Position numbers and translations under genes: made by a program. The notes under the pieces were generated by a model. It had not been told where the DNA came from and ran no database searches. It saw only the letters and a list, made by a program, of their open reading frames with translations. 64,000 bases of DNA from Massospora cicadina (taxonomy: Eukaryota > Entomophthoromycota > Entomophthoromycetes > Entomophthorales > Entomophthoraceae). The stretch lies in NCBI GenBank assembly GCA_022478985.1, contig JAKSZP010014860.1:18820-82819 (forward strand), written 5' to 3'. Below, piece after piece: positions 1 to 12,232 of the stretch; within the stretch, counting starts at the first letter, position 1; each line of letters starts with the position of its first letter.

Positions 1-29
1 CTAAGATGAACTGAGAAAGATACTGGCCG

Positions 30-740
30 TTAGACTAGGTATGAGGTTTGTGAGGCTGATGAAGCAACCATCACCAAAGGACCTATGTCCAGGTCAAGCT
101 CCAACTGTTGGGCTAGCTCTACACTCATAAAATTACTTGCTGCTCCAGTATCCACCAAAGCCTCAAAGGATACGTGGTGAGACCCAATACTAATCTTCAT
201 GGGTAATAAAAAATAGGCGAAGTTTTGTTTATTGGTAGATTCAGTCATCTCTGCTGTAACTGAAGAGATAACTAGTAAATCAGGGGGGAGGTTGGGGTCC
301 TTATCAGGAGTAAAGTTGGGAATAGTAAGGGCTTGGGAACCAGCTATTTTAATCTGGGCTTTTATTGATTCATTAATAGGTGAACCTGGATAACATAACT
401 TGAGCGCAGGAATATTGTCTAATTCTGAGGCCAGAACTGATACTGATTCAAAGTTAAGAATTGAATCCAAGTCGCCATTGGGTAGTCCAATCATATAATT
501 TCCCACTTGAAAGTGGGGAGCATGGAGAGGGAAAGCATTGATGGAGGTCACAGCCTTACACTTTTGTTTCACCGTTTCCATAGGGGTGGACCAAACTTCG
601 TGATGAGCAGAAGCAGAATCCAACACTGATCTAAAGATTGCTTGGAGAATATCATTAGATAACTTAAGTGTGGGGGCCTGTTCACAGAAGATTGTGATTA
701 AAGCGGCCAAGCTAGGGGATTCAGCCAGAGAGGAAAGCAA
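30..740 (-). pseudogene. E0 Ty3/Gypsy protease-region ORF
   Basis: A 236-codon open stretch ends in a retropepsin core. The motif VDTGAASNFMS near its C-terminus is the usual D-T-G-A active-site loop, preceded by a hydrophobic strand and followed by a second conserved block. The same block recurs at 58292-58756, where the loop reads DTRA, so the two copies are one family. The protease would cut the Gag-Pol polyprotein inside the virus-like particle. The frame ends at a TAA a few codons after the core. At this point the E4 copy reads on (INRRP), and here too similar residues resume directly after the stop (RPVSFS), so I read it as a nonsense mutation rather than a natural end. The element continues off the left edge. 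The upstream 100 or so residues have no recognised domain. Confidence 0.75.
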
Positions 741-759
741 TTAAAATAAGCGGTCTGAT

Positions 760-1640
760 CGTGATATAGGAGGTTATAAAGCAGTCAATACTATTGCAAC
801 TAGTGAGGTAGAATCTCCTGAATGCGCAGTGGAATTCAGAAGTCCACGAACCCATTGATAGGTATCCCCTTCTACAGCATCCAAGAGGGCAACATCTTGT
901 TGGGCGTTGGATAATACAGCGACATTATTAAGGGCAATGTCAGAATGCATTTGCACCTCAGCAAGGGCATCAAGGACTTGATTAATGATGTTTTGGGAGG
1001 GGACACTCGGATTCCCTTCCTGAGCATGAGTTGAGGGAAGAGTAGCTATCCATGGGGCTCTGCTGCCATGAAGAAGTTTCTCCAAGGTATTGCGACCGCT
1101 GCTCACAAAGTTAATGACTAACCAAATAATTAACATAAAACATAATTATTAACTGCAAGTTTACTTGGTAAAGGGTATTCACTACGGCGTTCAACTCAAA
1201 GAGAAGGGTGGAAATGGAAGGAAACAATGGTTGGTCAATTATGTCAGAAAAGCGGCAGAAGCAGTTTAGACCTGCTTGCCAGTCAGGATGCATAATCACC
1301 CAAAAAGCAAGCCAGAATGCCAGTGGCATTGCCGTTCAAATGATGTTGTATGGTGCAGGAAATTGGGCGACAATAGCTCTTTGATGAAAGATGAGCGTGA
1401 AAAGAAACACAGTAATGAACCATACAGATACAACCCCAAACCCTGCGGGTCTTACTGCAAGGGGTGGCAAACTAGATTTACTACTTCAGGATTTTCAGTG
1501 GATGGATTAAACATTGAAGTAGAGACAAGGGGGCAGATTCTTGCTTGAAGGTGTGATAGGTGAAGCCATAGGATACCAATACACTGATAGCGGATAGCTT
1601 CAACAAACAAGATAAAACTCCAAGAAATTTCTTGTACAAT
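760..1640 (-). pseudogene. E0 degenerate gag and leader
   Basis: This stretch lies between the LTR and the protease of E0, where gag belongs. It holds several short minus-strand frames. One, at 1268-1356, matches by eye 53788-53870 in E4 (shared peptide MPLAFWLAFW, then WQAGLN). No zinc knuckle or capsid signature is readable, so the gag call rests on position plus the repeat in E4. Frames are broken throughout. Confidence 0.45.
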
Positions 1641-2720
1641 GGATCCAGTTAACTATGGTGGGAGTGATGGTGATCATCAAAACTGGTATAGCCCATCCAG
1701 TGTAAGGACAACGGGACACCAAGGTAGTGCCATTGGGACTTCAGCAAGAAGATTTGAAGTAATATAAAAAATGGAACAAGCGGGAATTTTATTGGAAAGT
1801 AAAATTCAGAATTGTTGAACAATTTTCTCAGTGCAATGCAACTGATAAAATAGTGTTTGATTTGGTAGTAGGTCAAAGCAGGGATCAAGGTCCTCAAATT
1901 TGACCTAAACCAGCAATTTTTGGGGGATGAGGGAAATAATCCTAATTTGAACTGACATTGAAGGATTCAGTGGCAGCCAAGTCACTATCAGTTCATCCAA
2001 GAATGCCTGAACTGAGGCTTGACTGCATTTATGTCAGTTGACATGATGGTGTCTGGCCTAATGGGCAATGGGAATCCCCCAGGGACACCCCACATAGGGG
2101 AGGTACCAATTGGTTGGAAATGGGTTCAGGATGGCCAACCCGCCGTACCCAGTTGCTGGGGTGTTTGTTCAGTCAAATGAGTTACGTTGGGCGCAAACCT
2201 TAATTCTTGAATTAGGGATTTTGAATTATCAGTGATAGTCCCTGATGGTGATACCTGCTAATCAGGGATTGTCCCTGGCAATTTTGAGGGATGTTTAGCA
2301 TCAGCAATCATACTTCTCAATGCTCAATGTCATCGGTGTTCCAGCTGATAATTCAATAGTTATCACTTTTTAAATATTTGTTTTCACCCGTTGGTTTTTA
2401 TTCCCATTATTTCAGACATTCCGGCTTCTATTCTGAGGATTCAATGCCCTCGGTTTTATAAAGTCCCTCCCACTCAGAGGAAGATGGTTACCGATGATTT
2501 TAGCACAGATTTCCTCAATTTGGCGAACTAGTTTGATGGAGGCAAGCGCAGGGACTGGGGGAGGAATATTCAGAGGGAACGCTGTTACCCAGCTCTTTTC
2601 TACCACATGGGTGAGGTCGCCCTGGGTGACGAGGGGTACAGCCGCCCTCTTCAGACCCTTCTTATTTGGGAATGGTAAAATCGCCCAATCCATGCAAAGG
2701 GGACGTTCCCTAGACTTACA
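1641..2720 (-). repeat. E0 LTR (diverged)
   Basis: On the minus strand this begins TGTAAGTC at 2720, the same start as the two E4 LTRs (55126 and 59736), and it aligns with them by eye along most of its length. Shared landmarks include CAACAATTTTCTCAGTGC (around 1817) and GGGAATCCCCC (around 2070). It is clearly older than the E4 pair. The right flank on the minus strand has GGAGGAGGATGG, a plausible decayed polypurine tract, so pol sequence probably abutted this LTR. The 3' end is approximate. 2721-2869 holds no recognisable domain. Confidence 0.65.
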
Positions 2721-2869
2721 CTATTGTCCATCCTCCTCCATTGGACTTAAAGAGGGACTTTGACTCAAAATATTATGGAGGAATTCAAGGAACCCTTAAC
2801 AAGTTTATAATTAAAATTAAAACTGCAGGTGTCAAGGTAAATTCTGCCTAGCAATGTGACAGACTATGC

Positions 2870-3722
2870 ACTTTTCAAAAATACATTAAGGATTGATAAA
2901 TCCACAAAGTCACTTCATGTTACATGTCCTGAAGGAGGTACCACTAATGCATAAGTGCCCATGCCACAGTGTCCAGCTCCTTATCATAAACATCTCAGGA
3001 CTGTTTAGATGAAGCAAACTTGTGCAAAAAATAAGCGACTGGATATTCATTCTGTCATGCGCTTGAAGCAGCGCTGCCCCATGGTGGCTGATAATGCATT
3101 GCATGCTATGATAAAAGCCTTGGTGGATTCAGCGTGTTTGAGAATGGAAGATGCCATAGACAACTCCTTGATGACGTCAAACGCCTGTTATTATCCTTAA
3201 TCAGTTGGAGTGAAACATTCTTCCCTGTCAAGAGATGCAGCAGAGCAGCCAGCTGTGAGACTATGGATGAGAATTATTTTCAAGAATATAATTTTGCACA
3301 TGAAGCTCTGAAACTGCTTCTGGGTGGTAGGGGTGGGCCACGCAAGTATGGCTTCAAGCTTGCTGGGAGGAATTGCATAAATGTCTTTCAGGATGAAGTT
3401 ATCTAAGAAGGTAGCCTAATCCCTGAAACTCGCAATTAAAGGGCTTTGCATAGAGGTCACACTTGTGCTATGCAACCAACGCTGCCTCAAAGTCCTTCTT
3501 GTGCTACTCAGGGGTGGGGGAATGCACGAGGATATCATTGATATATGCCATCGCACAGGTGAACTAAAGATCGCTGAGAACATTGATCATCCACTGAAAT
3601 GTGACTAGAGAATTTTTAGCCAAACGGCATCACATGGAACTGGAAAATTACTCTTCTAGTACGAACTATGTAAGCCATTCCTGGCTTTCAACCTCCCTAA
3701 TCTGGTCAAACACGTTTTTAAG
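2870..3722 (-). pseudogene. E0 reverse transcriptase / RNase H fragment
   Basis: The minus strand carries a decayed copy of the RT-to-RNase H region seen intact at 56855-57730 in E4. At 3530-3554 the catalytic block reads AYINDIL where E4 has AYTDDIL, so one catalytic aspartate is now asparagine. Towards lower coordinates, around 3270-3340, the connection segment matches E4 about 57290-57350, and a trace of RNase H follows. The region is full of stops and frame changes. The integrase expected between RNase H and the LTR is missing. The upper end stops where the G1 LTR begins (about 3715-3722). Confidence 0.6.
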
Positions 3723-4512
3723 GGTTTACCCTAGATTAGGTGAACCCTTTGACTTATTAAAACCAACTTGGTTGGTATTTCCTTCAACTTCAGTTTATAC
3801 TTCTTAATTTAATTGCCAATTAACGTTTTTTAGGCATAATCCCCAAAAAACATTATTTAATTGTCAATTGATTATTTTATGCCTAATCCCCAAACACATT
3901 ATTGTTTATCAACCAATGTTTTATTGGTCCTAGGGCCCAAAATCACTAATTAAAACTTTTTTGCACTGAGCAATTTTCCATATTAATGGCAAGTTCACGA
4001 CTCAACAAATTCAGGATAAATCACCATGATAGTGCTCCACTGGCTGATGAGATATTATGAATGTCCAAATTAACACAAAATCCTCTTAATATTAAGCATA
4101 AAGTTATATTCAGTGTTTAACTCCTCTGTCACTCCATCACCCTCCTTATGTCACATTATACCTTACTACCTAATGACTTCCTAATGGCAGATAATGGGAA
4201 CCACTTAACTTTTTCACCATTATTGTTCTCAGTCCAGCCTTCAATAACAAATCCTGATTTACTCTAACTATGAACCTGGACTATGTCGTCACCTCCTGAA
4301 TTCCTGAATCTCCTTCCACCCTCACTCGTGATATTACCTATCACTCATCACATTCCAGCTTTTCACCTGATACTTTAAATATTTCTATCCTTTTACTTAT
4401 TAATATTCAAATTCTAATCTTATTATAAGCGTACAAAATTTCATCTTTTTACATATTTTCAACAATAGCAATCTCACTTGAGATCCAGGGTAAATTTCAT
4501 ATATGTAGACCC
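3715..4512 (+). repeat. G1 LTR copy a
   Basis: First of three copies of an approximately 0.8-kb AT-rich LTR (others at 9930 and 32874). Shared blocks are ATCAACCAATGTTTTATT, TGCACTGAGCAAT, GACTATGTCGT and TTCCTGAATCTCC. The first bases are degraded (the others start TGTTGGGG or TGTCAGGC), so the left boundary is within about 10 bp. The end is approximate because all copies run straight into internal sequence. Confidence 0.7.
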
Positions 4513-4542
4513 TACTGAAGCAAAAGTGTCTTTCTGCTTGGC

Positions 4543-4594
4543 ATAACTTTCTGATCAAACCATCTAGTACTAAAAAAATAACTTTCTGATCAAA
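4543..4594 (+). repeat. M1: 18-nt LINE-tail insertion with 17-bp target duplication
   Basis: ATAACTTTCTGATCAAA occurs twice, at 4543-4559 and 4578-4594, without mismatch. Between them is CCATCTAGTACTAAAAAA, which resembles the 3' terminus of LINE L1 (CCATCAGTACTAAAAAAA on the minus strand near 41001-41018). This is the structure expected of an extremely 5'-truncated target-primed LINE insertion. Confidence 0.8.
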
Positions 4595-4714
4595 ATTATA
4601 TGGATTAAAAAGTAAAACTTGATCGCCCTCCATAGTTTTGCTTTGATGTCCTCAGATTTCCCACTGGCTGCTCCAGTGTGGGGCAGCAGTGAAACTCCCC
4701 CGCCATTTTCCATC

Positions 4715-5470
4715 TGTCAGACATTTGCCTTCTCAGCTAGAAAAGAAGAATGTTTTAGGTTAAATTCAGCTGAAAAGGGGAAATGTCAGACATTTGCAAT
4801 ATTCCAAGGTCATTAAGAATGAATTTAGTAATAATGATATTGATAATGTTGATGTTATCAGACAAAAGACCCTGGCCAATTCATGGTGGAACCCCGTTAA
4901 TTAAGAAACACCATTTCACAATCTTTATGGGCAAAAACTGAAAATCAGTTTATCAAATTACTCCAAAAAATCAACAAACCTTGGGGCAACTATTGGAAGG
5001 CACTCCCCCACTCACCTCCAAGTCCTTCAACCCACCTGCGCGGGGTCCCCCCTTTTATAGGGCTGGCAGGGGTCCCCCAAGGTGAAGAAAATTTCTAAAA
5101 CAGGGATTGGCTGAAGTACATATGATTGTTACCTCATGGTTATGTTCTAGCCAATTATAATTCCCCTTATTTCATTCTGTTAAGGTAAAGTGAATAACTC
5201 AAGTTCCCATACGCTATTCTTCAATATTATCTAATTCAGAATTAAGATACACTAATCTGAACATATCCTCAAATTCCCCTCAACCCTCCAACTAATTTAA
5301 ATACTGAACGGTCAAGTATTGGGGGGATCATTTTTACTTTTTCCCATTTTTACTAATAAAAAACTCTAAAACCTAAGTTCTTTATTAATTTAAATTTATT
5401 AAATTATTATTTCTTTTGTGGGATCCAGTGGCGTTAGCACCAGCGAGCACCAACCAGCTGTATTCCTACA
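4715..5470. mobile_element. S1 solo LTR
   Basis: A 756-bp block starting TGTCAGACATT and ending CCTACA, flanked by CCATC on both sides (4710-4714 and 5471-5475). HL2 lacks the block at the matching position, which confirms an insertion. A second copy of the family, S2, starts TGTCAGACATT at 23259 and shares the terminal motif TTTGTGG-ATCCA-TGG. It has TG...CA ends, a 5-bp duplication and no coding internal region, hence a solo LTR. The parent element is not in this window. Confidence 0.75.
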
Positions 5471-5489
5471 CCATCCAACAGGAAAATGC

Positions 5490-7084
5490 GCTCTGACTGG
5501 CTTGCCCAGTCATACCAAACCCCTGGAGCAATTTGTTCCTCCCAAGGATCTCGACGCTCACCTTGTACAAACCCAAGTGGTGCCCAGTTGCCCCCTGGTG
5601 CTCCCCTGGAGCAACATGCATTTCTGTCTTAGGGTCAAATATGGGATACTTTTCCCCTACCATGACTAAGCCATTATCAAAATGGCTCGGGTAGTGATGC
5701 GTTCTGCTACTTTTATTGACTTCCGCCACTGTAAGGGGTATTTTGACCTTTGCTTCACCTGTGAAGCCAATACCGCCACTGTGGCAACTGTGCCCCTGGT
5801 TTTCCATAGTACCCCTCCCCCAACAACTCTAACCCAGCTCCCAGCGGACACCAATTTGGTGGTTCAGTTTGCTGGTTTGCCCACCCACCTTCCCCCTGAG
5901 GTGCTCCACCAGGAGCTGATGGAAGGTTTGGCAGCCTATGGCTCCAACCCCATCTTGCAATTTGTGGTCTCAAATGGGGTCACACGCCTCGCTGGGCCTC
6001 AGGCATATGCCACAATCAGCCCCAAATCAAAAAAAATTGCCCTGTCAATTCCCCCTCATGCCGTTATCCCCTCTGCCCCCAACCATCCATTCTGGGCCCG
6101 CGTCAAGGGCGGGCAGACAATTTGTCTGTCCCGTTTTGAGTTGGACCACTCAAAACGCAAGTGCCCATCCCTAGTTGCTTCTGACGGCGCTGATTTTTCA
6201 TCTGCCAGCCTCCAATCCAACACCCACATCACGCCAGCTTCAGTATGGGGTATGATCCTACCTCCCCCTCACCCAAAGCCTGATGCTGCAGCTGCACCTG
6301 CAGCCACCAATCAGCTTCCTCCTCATCCCAGTGCCACAAATGCTCCCTCTAATCAAGCACTGTATTGGACCCCAGTTCAATCCTATACTTTTTCCAACTA
6401 ATCAACCAAACCTCAATAATATGTTGATTCCCTAATTCAATTCAATCAAGACCCATGGGAGTTATTGGCTTGAATTGACGAATCAGGTAAGCTCATTGAA
6501 GAATCATCTCTGCAGATTGAGCGGTTCTGTAATGCAGAATGGGACGTCAATTTCCCCCCTCATTTATATGCCCCACAGCCACATGCTGAATCATTCTACA
6601 GTGACCACCGGCTTGAAGTAGAAGAAGCTGCCACACCAGATTGTCATCCCCTCTGCAAAGCTGCCGCCAAATCAGTGGCGATGCTCACAGGAGGTATTCC
6701 ACCTCCTGTTATCCCCATAAATCTCACCCCAAAAAGTAAGATCAATATGAATATATTGCACAAAATGTCAATGACGTTATCCAGAACGTGGTAGCTGTAG
6801 CACATAGTCCTAAAGCTAAGATTACCTGAACCAATATTGCCACATTTGTTAAATTACCAGACGCCCACATTAAAGCCAAAAAAGCTTTAGCTGAATATAT
6901 TACTGCCATTTTTGTAGTTGGCAATTTCTTGGAAATACCCTTTTTTAGTGATATCAAACCACATACTGCAGATGCCCCAAAGTCCTTGATATCCGCCTTG
7001 ACATGTACCCTACTCTGGGATGAGGAAGCTTCTGACAAAGATGAGCCCCCTGATCCCCCCTCCCCTTCCACCATAGAAGGATAA
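5490..7084 (+). pseudogene. HL1 ORF1 (zinc-knuckle RNA-binding protein, broken)
   Basis: The largest open part (5682-6401) encodes about 239 residues. It contains PFWARVKGG followed by a decayed CCHC knuckle (ICLSRFELDHSKRKCP; the second cysteine is now arginine), then a proline/alanine-rich stretch ending YWTPVQ. A second open part near 6740-7084 encodes the C-terminal region with LISALTCTL and an acidic tail ending at TAA. HL2 encodes the same order with an intact knuckle. L1 ORF1 has the same knuckle-then-WVPVQ arrangement, so this is an ORF1-type nucleic-acid-binding chaperone of the L1 lineage. Function: probably coats the element RNA. Stops and frame changes separate the two parts. The start codon is not determined. 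Confidence 0.6.
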
Positions 7085-7245
7085 GCGGTCTCCGCTGCCC
7101 ACCTGATTGGTTGTTTTTATTTGGTGTATTTCATTCAATCCTCTCATTTGGGCGTTTTGTTTAAATCAATTAGTTACATTATTTTTAGTTTTAGTTTTTA
7201 GTTTGGTAATGTCCATTTTTGGTCAGCCTACCTCAGTTAAATAAA

Positions 7246-9929
7246 TACTGAAGAAAAATGCCTAGCCATAGCCTCCTAGAAGTTATTCCGCCACCAAATG
7301 CCATCCCAAAGAGAGTTAGAATATCTAACCCGACTTTATCCTAACATAAGGTTTCAACTCAGGCATATTTGGGTACCCAGTTAAATTTAGATTCAACTTT
7401 CACTTACTGAAAAGCTGAACCCTGGTTCTCAATACAAGGGCACTATGAGTTGCCACTGTGAAACTGTTGATCACTTTTGGTAAACATAACTTACTCAAGA
7501 AATCAAAACTGGATGAATCAGGAAGAAAAGAAGCCCCACTACCTTACAGATATGATATGGGTCTACTTCTGGCAGTTTGACCGAGCATAAACCTACCTGG
7601 ATGTTATAGATATCTAGACATTTTAGGCCATGGATTAATTGAAATGATGACAGCAGTAAAAAAAGCTATTTGTGAGATTGAATGGATATGTGATATGAAA
7701 TTTTCTGAAAACAGCTTGACATAGTCAAAAATTATGCCAAAGATGCCATAAAACTTTCAGAAATTGACTATAACCACACAAATGATGAAGCGGCAGATGA
7801 AGGATTAGATATGATTTATGATGCATTGAATTATAACACTTTTAACCCATTGCTGGAGCAATTCTTGAGAGAGCACCATCAAATCTACCCACCTATATCA
7901 GAAAAACCTGGGATCAGTTACTCAGATTTGAGCATGTCACAGCTAAACCAATAATCTTGATGCCCTCCCCAGTTTCCTTTTCCAAAGATCACTGCAAAGA
8001 ATATGGGATTGTTGCAGCTGAAAAATTAGATGTTACTGAAGCTTAAGTTAAATAAATATCTTGAGTTTTTATTTCATCTGAGCCAGAGCATCTCAACAAG
8101 CCAAATGGAGCAGCTGAACCAAATGATGACCTCACATTTTTTTCTCTGGTGCTGAGGCTCACAGCTGCTCAAATAGCCCAACCAAATTAAATGCTTCAGC
8201 AACATTTTATTTCCTCTGTTAAGACTCACATCTGTTCAAACAGGCTAGCCAAACTAAACGTTTTAGTGCCAAATACATTTAATTGGCTGAAGTGACTGAA
8301 AACCCTAAACTCATTTTGCGCCAGCCAAGACAAGTGCCCTCCAGACCAAATCGCCCACTCCTACCTCTTTAATACATTTTAAACCTTTTTTAGTATCATT
8401 ATTATTTACTTTTACTAATATTTTAGGATTCCCTGCTGATGTCAGAGAATTAAACTCCCATTTAAATCTGACAAAATTAAAAGGATTTAAAAAAGCTACC
8501 ACCTGACTGCCCTAAAATTCTAATGCAAAAATATGTTAAAGTTCTTCTGATTTTGCCTACCTGCCAAACATTTTCTCTTTTTTTTCGTTTTAAAATGAAA
8601 TTTTTTTTGAGACAAAGCTAGCTGCATTCATCTCTTAACTTTATCCTCATGCTCTCCTCCCACCAATTTGGGCTCTACCTCTGTCAAATTGGCTAGTGAC
8701 ACTATCTATCCAAATTTTTGAGATTGACAACAAGCCCAAATATTCCACCATTTCTAATTTTAACCTTGAAAGCTTCTCAACTAGATGATTGTTCACTCTA
8801 CTACCAAACTGCCTTCCAATTGCTATTTAGACTTTAATCGTCAACTCCACAATTCTCGTTAAAATGACTAATTTTTCATGAAAATCAGTTGCAAGCTTCT
8901 CAGCCGCTGTCTTCATTTCATGAGAAGCCAAAATCAAAATTCCTTGCCTTCAAGTTGACTAGGCCAAACAATACAAACACTTTCCCTTAGCTATCTGGCT
9001 CATATCTGGATCAGTTTATCCCCAAAACCTCGAGGTAGTTTCAGGAATTCAAGCTAAATTGGCCCAAGTTATTAAACTCTATGCAGTGAAAAGCTTCAGA
9101 CTAAATTCAGCTTAGACCTCAAGGTTTAGATGTCCAGGCCAATTTTAATAACTATGAATGATTAACCACAAATAGCTTCCGCCATTTTCAACAAATCTAC
9201 TAAATCTAAACCTTGATGCAATGGCATAACCTCATGTAATCAAGCCTCCCCTTTATCACAAACTCATTATAACAGTTACTGAAAAAAGAGGCTGAGGTTT
9301 CTCCATATTTTAGATTGTTTCCTACATCCCTGGAGCTGCTTTTGGACTCAACCGCAGGTTCAGTTGAAGATACTTATACAGCTGCTATAAGCAGCTTTGT
9401 TGTCAGTTTTTCATTCACCCTCCTCTACTTTGTCATTGCTCCTATCAGCCAGAAATGCCAGAGTGCCGCCTACACTCCTCATTCCTTTATCTACCTCAAA
9501 TCTCAAATTTGTGCTACCAACTATCTTGGCAGGAACATGTACCCTTTCAAGAATCACAACGCCAAACTTTATTTTAAACTAAGCCTAAACTGACTATCTT
9601 TTATCCTCACAATCAGAATTTCCACCTTAACGCCGAAACTAAGGCTGCTATTCCTAATCTGGGTGAACTAATCAAATTTTAGGATCCCCACCTCTTTGAA
9701 ATCAAGTTTTTCCAGGTGAATAAATTTATATTAATGAGGTACACTATGCTACCACTGACTGCCAACAGATTGTGAGATTGAAATAAGCCTCATGTCATTT
9801 GGGCAAATATTTGACCCAAATGCCTTGTTTTAACTCACTCATCCAAACTCTGGTAGTTTGAAACCCTACCAAGGCTAGTTGCCCCTAGCAATATCAATGT
9901 CATCCCCAATTGAGGCTTAGATGGGGCTC
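7246..9929 (+). mobile_element. G1 internal region, first unit
   Basis: About 2.7 kb between the HL1 insertion and LTR b, repeated with divergence at 10736-12232, 14185-15296 and 32587-32873. It ends in GAGGCTTAGATGGGGCTC, a plus-strand polypurine-type tract directly before LTR b. The only protein-like traces are decayed frames near 7790-8040 and 9315-9593. I cannot identify reverse transcriptase, integrase or RNase H, so G1 may be a non-autonomous (LARD-like) element or one too decayed to read. Confidence 0.55.
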
Positions 9930-10735
9930 TGTCAGGCTTTGCCCTACGTTTATGAAGCCTTGACTTATGGTTCCTGACTTGTTAGATATTTTTCTTGACT
10001 TCAGTTTATATTTATTATTAGTTTAATTGTTGATTAATGCTTTCTTGGACCTAGTCCCTGAGAACAATATTATTTATTGTCAACCAACGCTTTTTTTGGC
10101 CTAATCCCCAAACATATTGTTATTAGTATCTATCAACCAATGTTTTATTAAGCCTAAGGTCCAAATTATTAAAATAGCTTTTATGCACTGAGCAATATCT
10201 CATAATAACGCCGAGTTCACAAACCAACAAATTTAGGATAAATTGCCCCAATAGTGCCTCAAGATGATGAGATAGGATGAATGCCCAAACGAACTTTATA
10301 TCATCTTGATAATAAGTATGAAGTTTAATTAAGTGGTTAACATTTCTATTCAATCCCTTAACCACCTTATGCTACATTTTACCTTACTACCTATTGGCTA
10401 CCTAATGGCAGATATTGTGGCCTTTTACTGTGTTTCCATTATTGCTCTCAGTCCAGTCTTTAATAATGAATAATGATTTACTCCAGCTCCGAACTTGGAC
10501 TATGTCGTTACCTCCTGCATTCCTGAATCTCCTCCACCTTCACACATGTATTCGCCTATAACTCATCAAATTCCAGATTTTCTCCTGGTATTTAAATAGA
10601 CCCATATTTTTACTTGTTAAAATTATTCCAAGTTTTAATCTTTTTTATAATTGTACATTTTACATCTTTTTTGCATAGTTTTAACAATAGAAATAGCGTT
10701 TAAGACCCAGTATAGTTGCCATAGTCATGGACCCT
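9930..10735 (+). repeat. G1 LTR copy b, shared by two units
   Basis: Starts TGTCAGGC immediately after a purine-rich tract and aligns by eye with copies a and c. G1 internal sequence lies on both sides (end-type on the left, start-type on the right), so this LTR closes one unit and opens the next. The right end is approximate. Confidence 0.7.
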
Positions 10736-12232
10736 ACTGAAGCGAAAGTGCCTAGCCATAACCTCTCAGACGCCATTTTGCCACAAAGTGCCATCCTAAA
10801 GGAAGTTAGCATTTATGAATCAACCATATCCCACCAAGACTTGTACAACTCAAGCATCTCCAAGTACTAAATTTAAATAGATTCAAATTTCACTTACCAA
10901 ATAGCTAAGATATGGTGCTCATTACAGGAGCACTCCATGTTGCCACTGTAAACCTGTCAAACATCCCTGGGACAACATGATTATTTACTCAAGAAAGTAA
11001 AACATGATGAATTGGGAAGAAAAAACCCTTACCTTGTGGATATGAGCTAGGTCTTTTGCTGGAGGTTTGGCCAAGCTCAAACCTTGATGGATGTCATAGA
11101 TGCCATAGACAGTCTAAGCCATGGACAAATTGAAATGATAATGACAGCAATAAAAAAAAGTAAAATGTGAAATCATATGGATACACGATGTGCAATATTG
11201 TGAGAAACAGCTTGACATAATTAATAATTATGCCAAAGATGCCACCAAATGAACTATAAATAGTGACTACAATCCCAAAAAAGATGAAGCGTCAGAGGAA
11301 GGATTAGATATGGTTTATGATGCTATGAATTGTAATTCATTTATCCAGAGGCTGGAGAAGCACCTGAGAGTGCGCTGCCAAATTTCACTACTTATACTAG
11401 AAAATCATTGAATTAGTTACTTAAATTTGAGCTTATATCAGCTAAACCATATAATTTCTTGCAACCTTCTCCAGTTTCCTTTCATAAAGTTCTACAATAA
11501 GAACCTGGATTTGCTTCAGCTAATGAATTAGATATTTATGAAGCTGAAAGCAAAAAAGCTTGTTTTTAAATTTGTTTCTGAAGCAAACAACCTGAGGAAT
11601 GAGCAAACATAAGAACTAAAGGAGCTTGAGGATAAGCGCGAGAGCTCCCCAAGATTAAGCCACACAGAAAACTTGAAATTTTCTATTGAAGAAGTCAAGT
11701 TTAATTCTATGCTTGAATTGAAGATTCCTCCTGCTAAAATCTGTCATGCTAGACCAAATACCTTGGTGTCCTCTCAGTTTTCATGCGCTGATGCTCTTCA
11801 CTGCTCAAACACCAAAATTGGAGCCCTTGAGGCCCAGCAGGAAAATTTTCAAATTTTTTCTTGCAGTTGTTTTAAAACCTCCTAACAAGCCAAATGAAGC
11901 AGCTAAATCAGCTGATTGCCTCGCCACTCTGTTCTACAACACTAAGGATTACAGATGCTCTAACAAGATAGCTAAATCAAATGCTTTGGCGTCAAATTTA
12001 TTTTCCTTTGCTGAGACAGCTGAAAATCTTGACAAACCACTTGAGTGATCTGAGACAAGTGCCCTTGAGACCAAATCGCTCTCTTTACCAAAAATAATTC
12101 TTTTAAACCTTTTATTTATCAGTTTTATTTTTACATTTTTTTACAATTTCCATATGTAATGTTATAGAAAAAGGTTTACCTGTAAAAAGCTGACAATATT
12201 TTAAGGATTTTAAAAAGCTACCACCAGTCTGC
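10736..12232 (+). mobile_element. G1 internal region, second unit, part 1
   Basis: Matches the first unit from about 7246 (shared CCTAGCCATA, TGCCACTGT, ACAGCTTGACATA, GAAGGATTAGATATG). It runs into HL2 at 12232. A locally open frame near 11673-12048 has no recognisable domain and is not open in the first unit, so I do not call a gene. Confidence 0.55.

Larger units (their letters stand above)
4529..7245 (+). mobile_element. HL1, ORF1-only LINE-like element
   Basis: Insertion in the first G1 internal region. The flanking duplication is slightly diverged: TACTGAAGCAAAAGTG (4513-4528) and TACTGAAGAAAAATG (7246-7260). G1 copy II at about 10734 shows the uninterrupted site. The element carries an ORF1-type protein (about 5490-7084), about 160 bp of 3' sequence and an end of the form TGGTCAGC...CAGT-AAATAAA, also seen in HL2. 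No endonuclease or RT is present. It is itself interrupted by micro-insertion M1 and solo LTR S1; removing S1 leaves about 1.95 kb, close to HL2. I interpret it as a non-autonomous element moved by another LINE. Confidence 0.65.

Noticed and set aside
4715..4800. TGTCAGACATTTGC repeated at 4715 and 4785, as DNA-transposon terminal repeats
   Set aside because: The copies are in direct, not inverted, orientation and lie within one solo LTR.
5682..6401. Host gene encoding a proline-rich protein
   Set aside because: The knuckle region, WTPV motif and second copy in HL2 show it is a transposon ORF1.
9315..9593. Possible retropepsin in G1 (LLLDSTAG)
   Set aside because: The loop lacks the D-T/S-G order, the frame is not conserved in the second G1 unit, and no flanking protease residues are seen.
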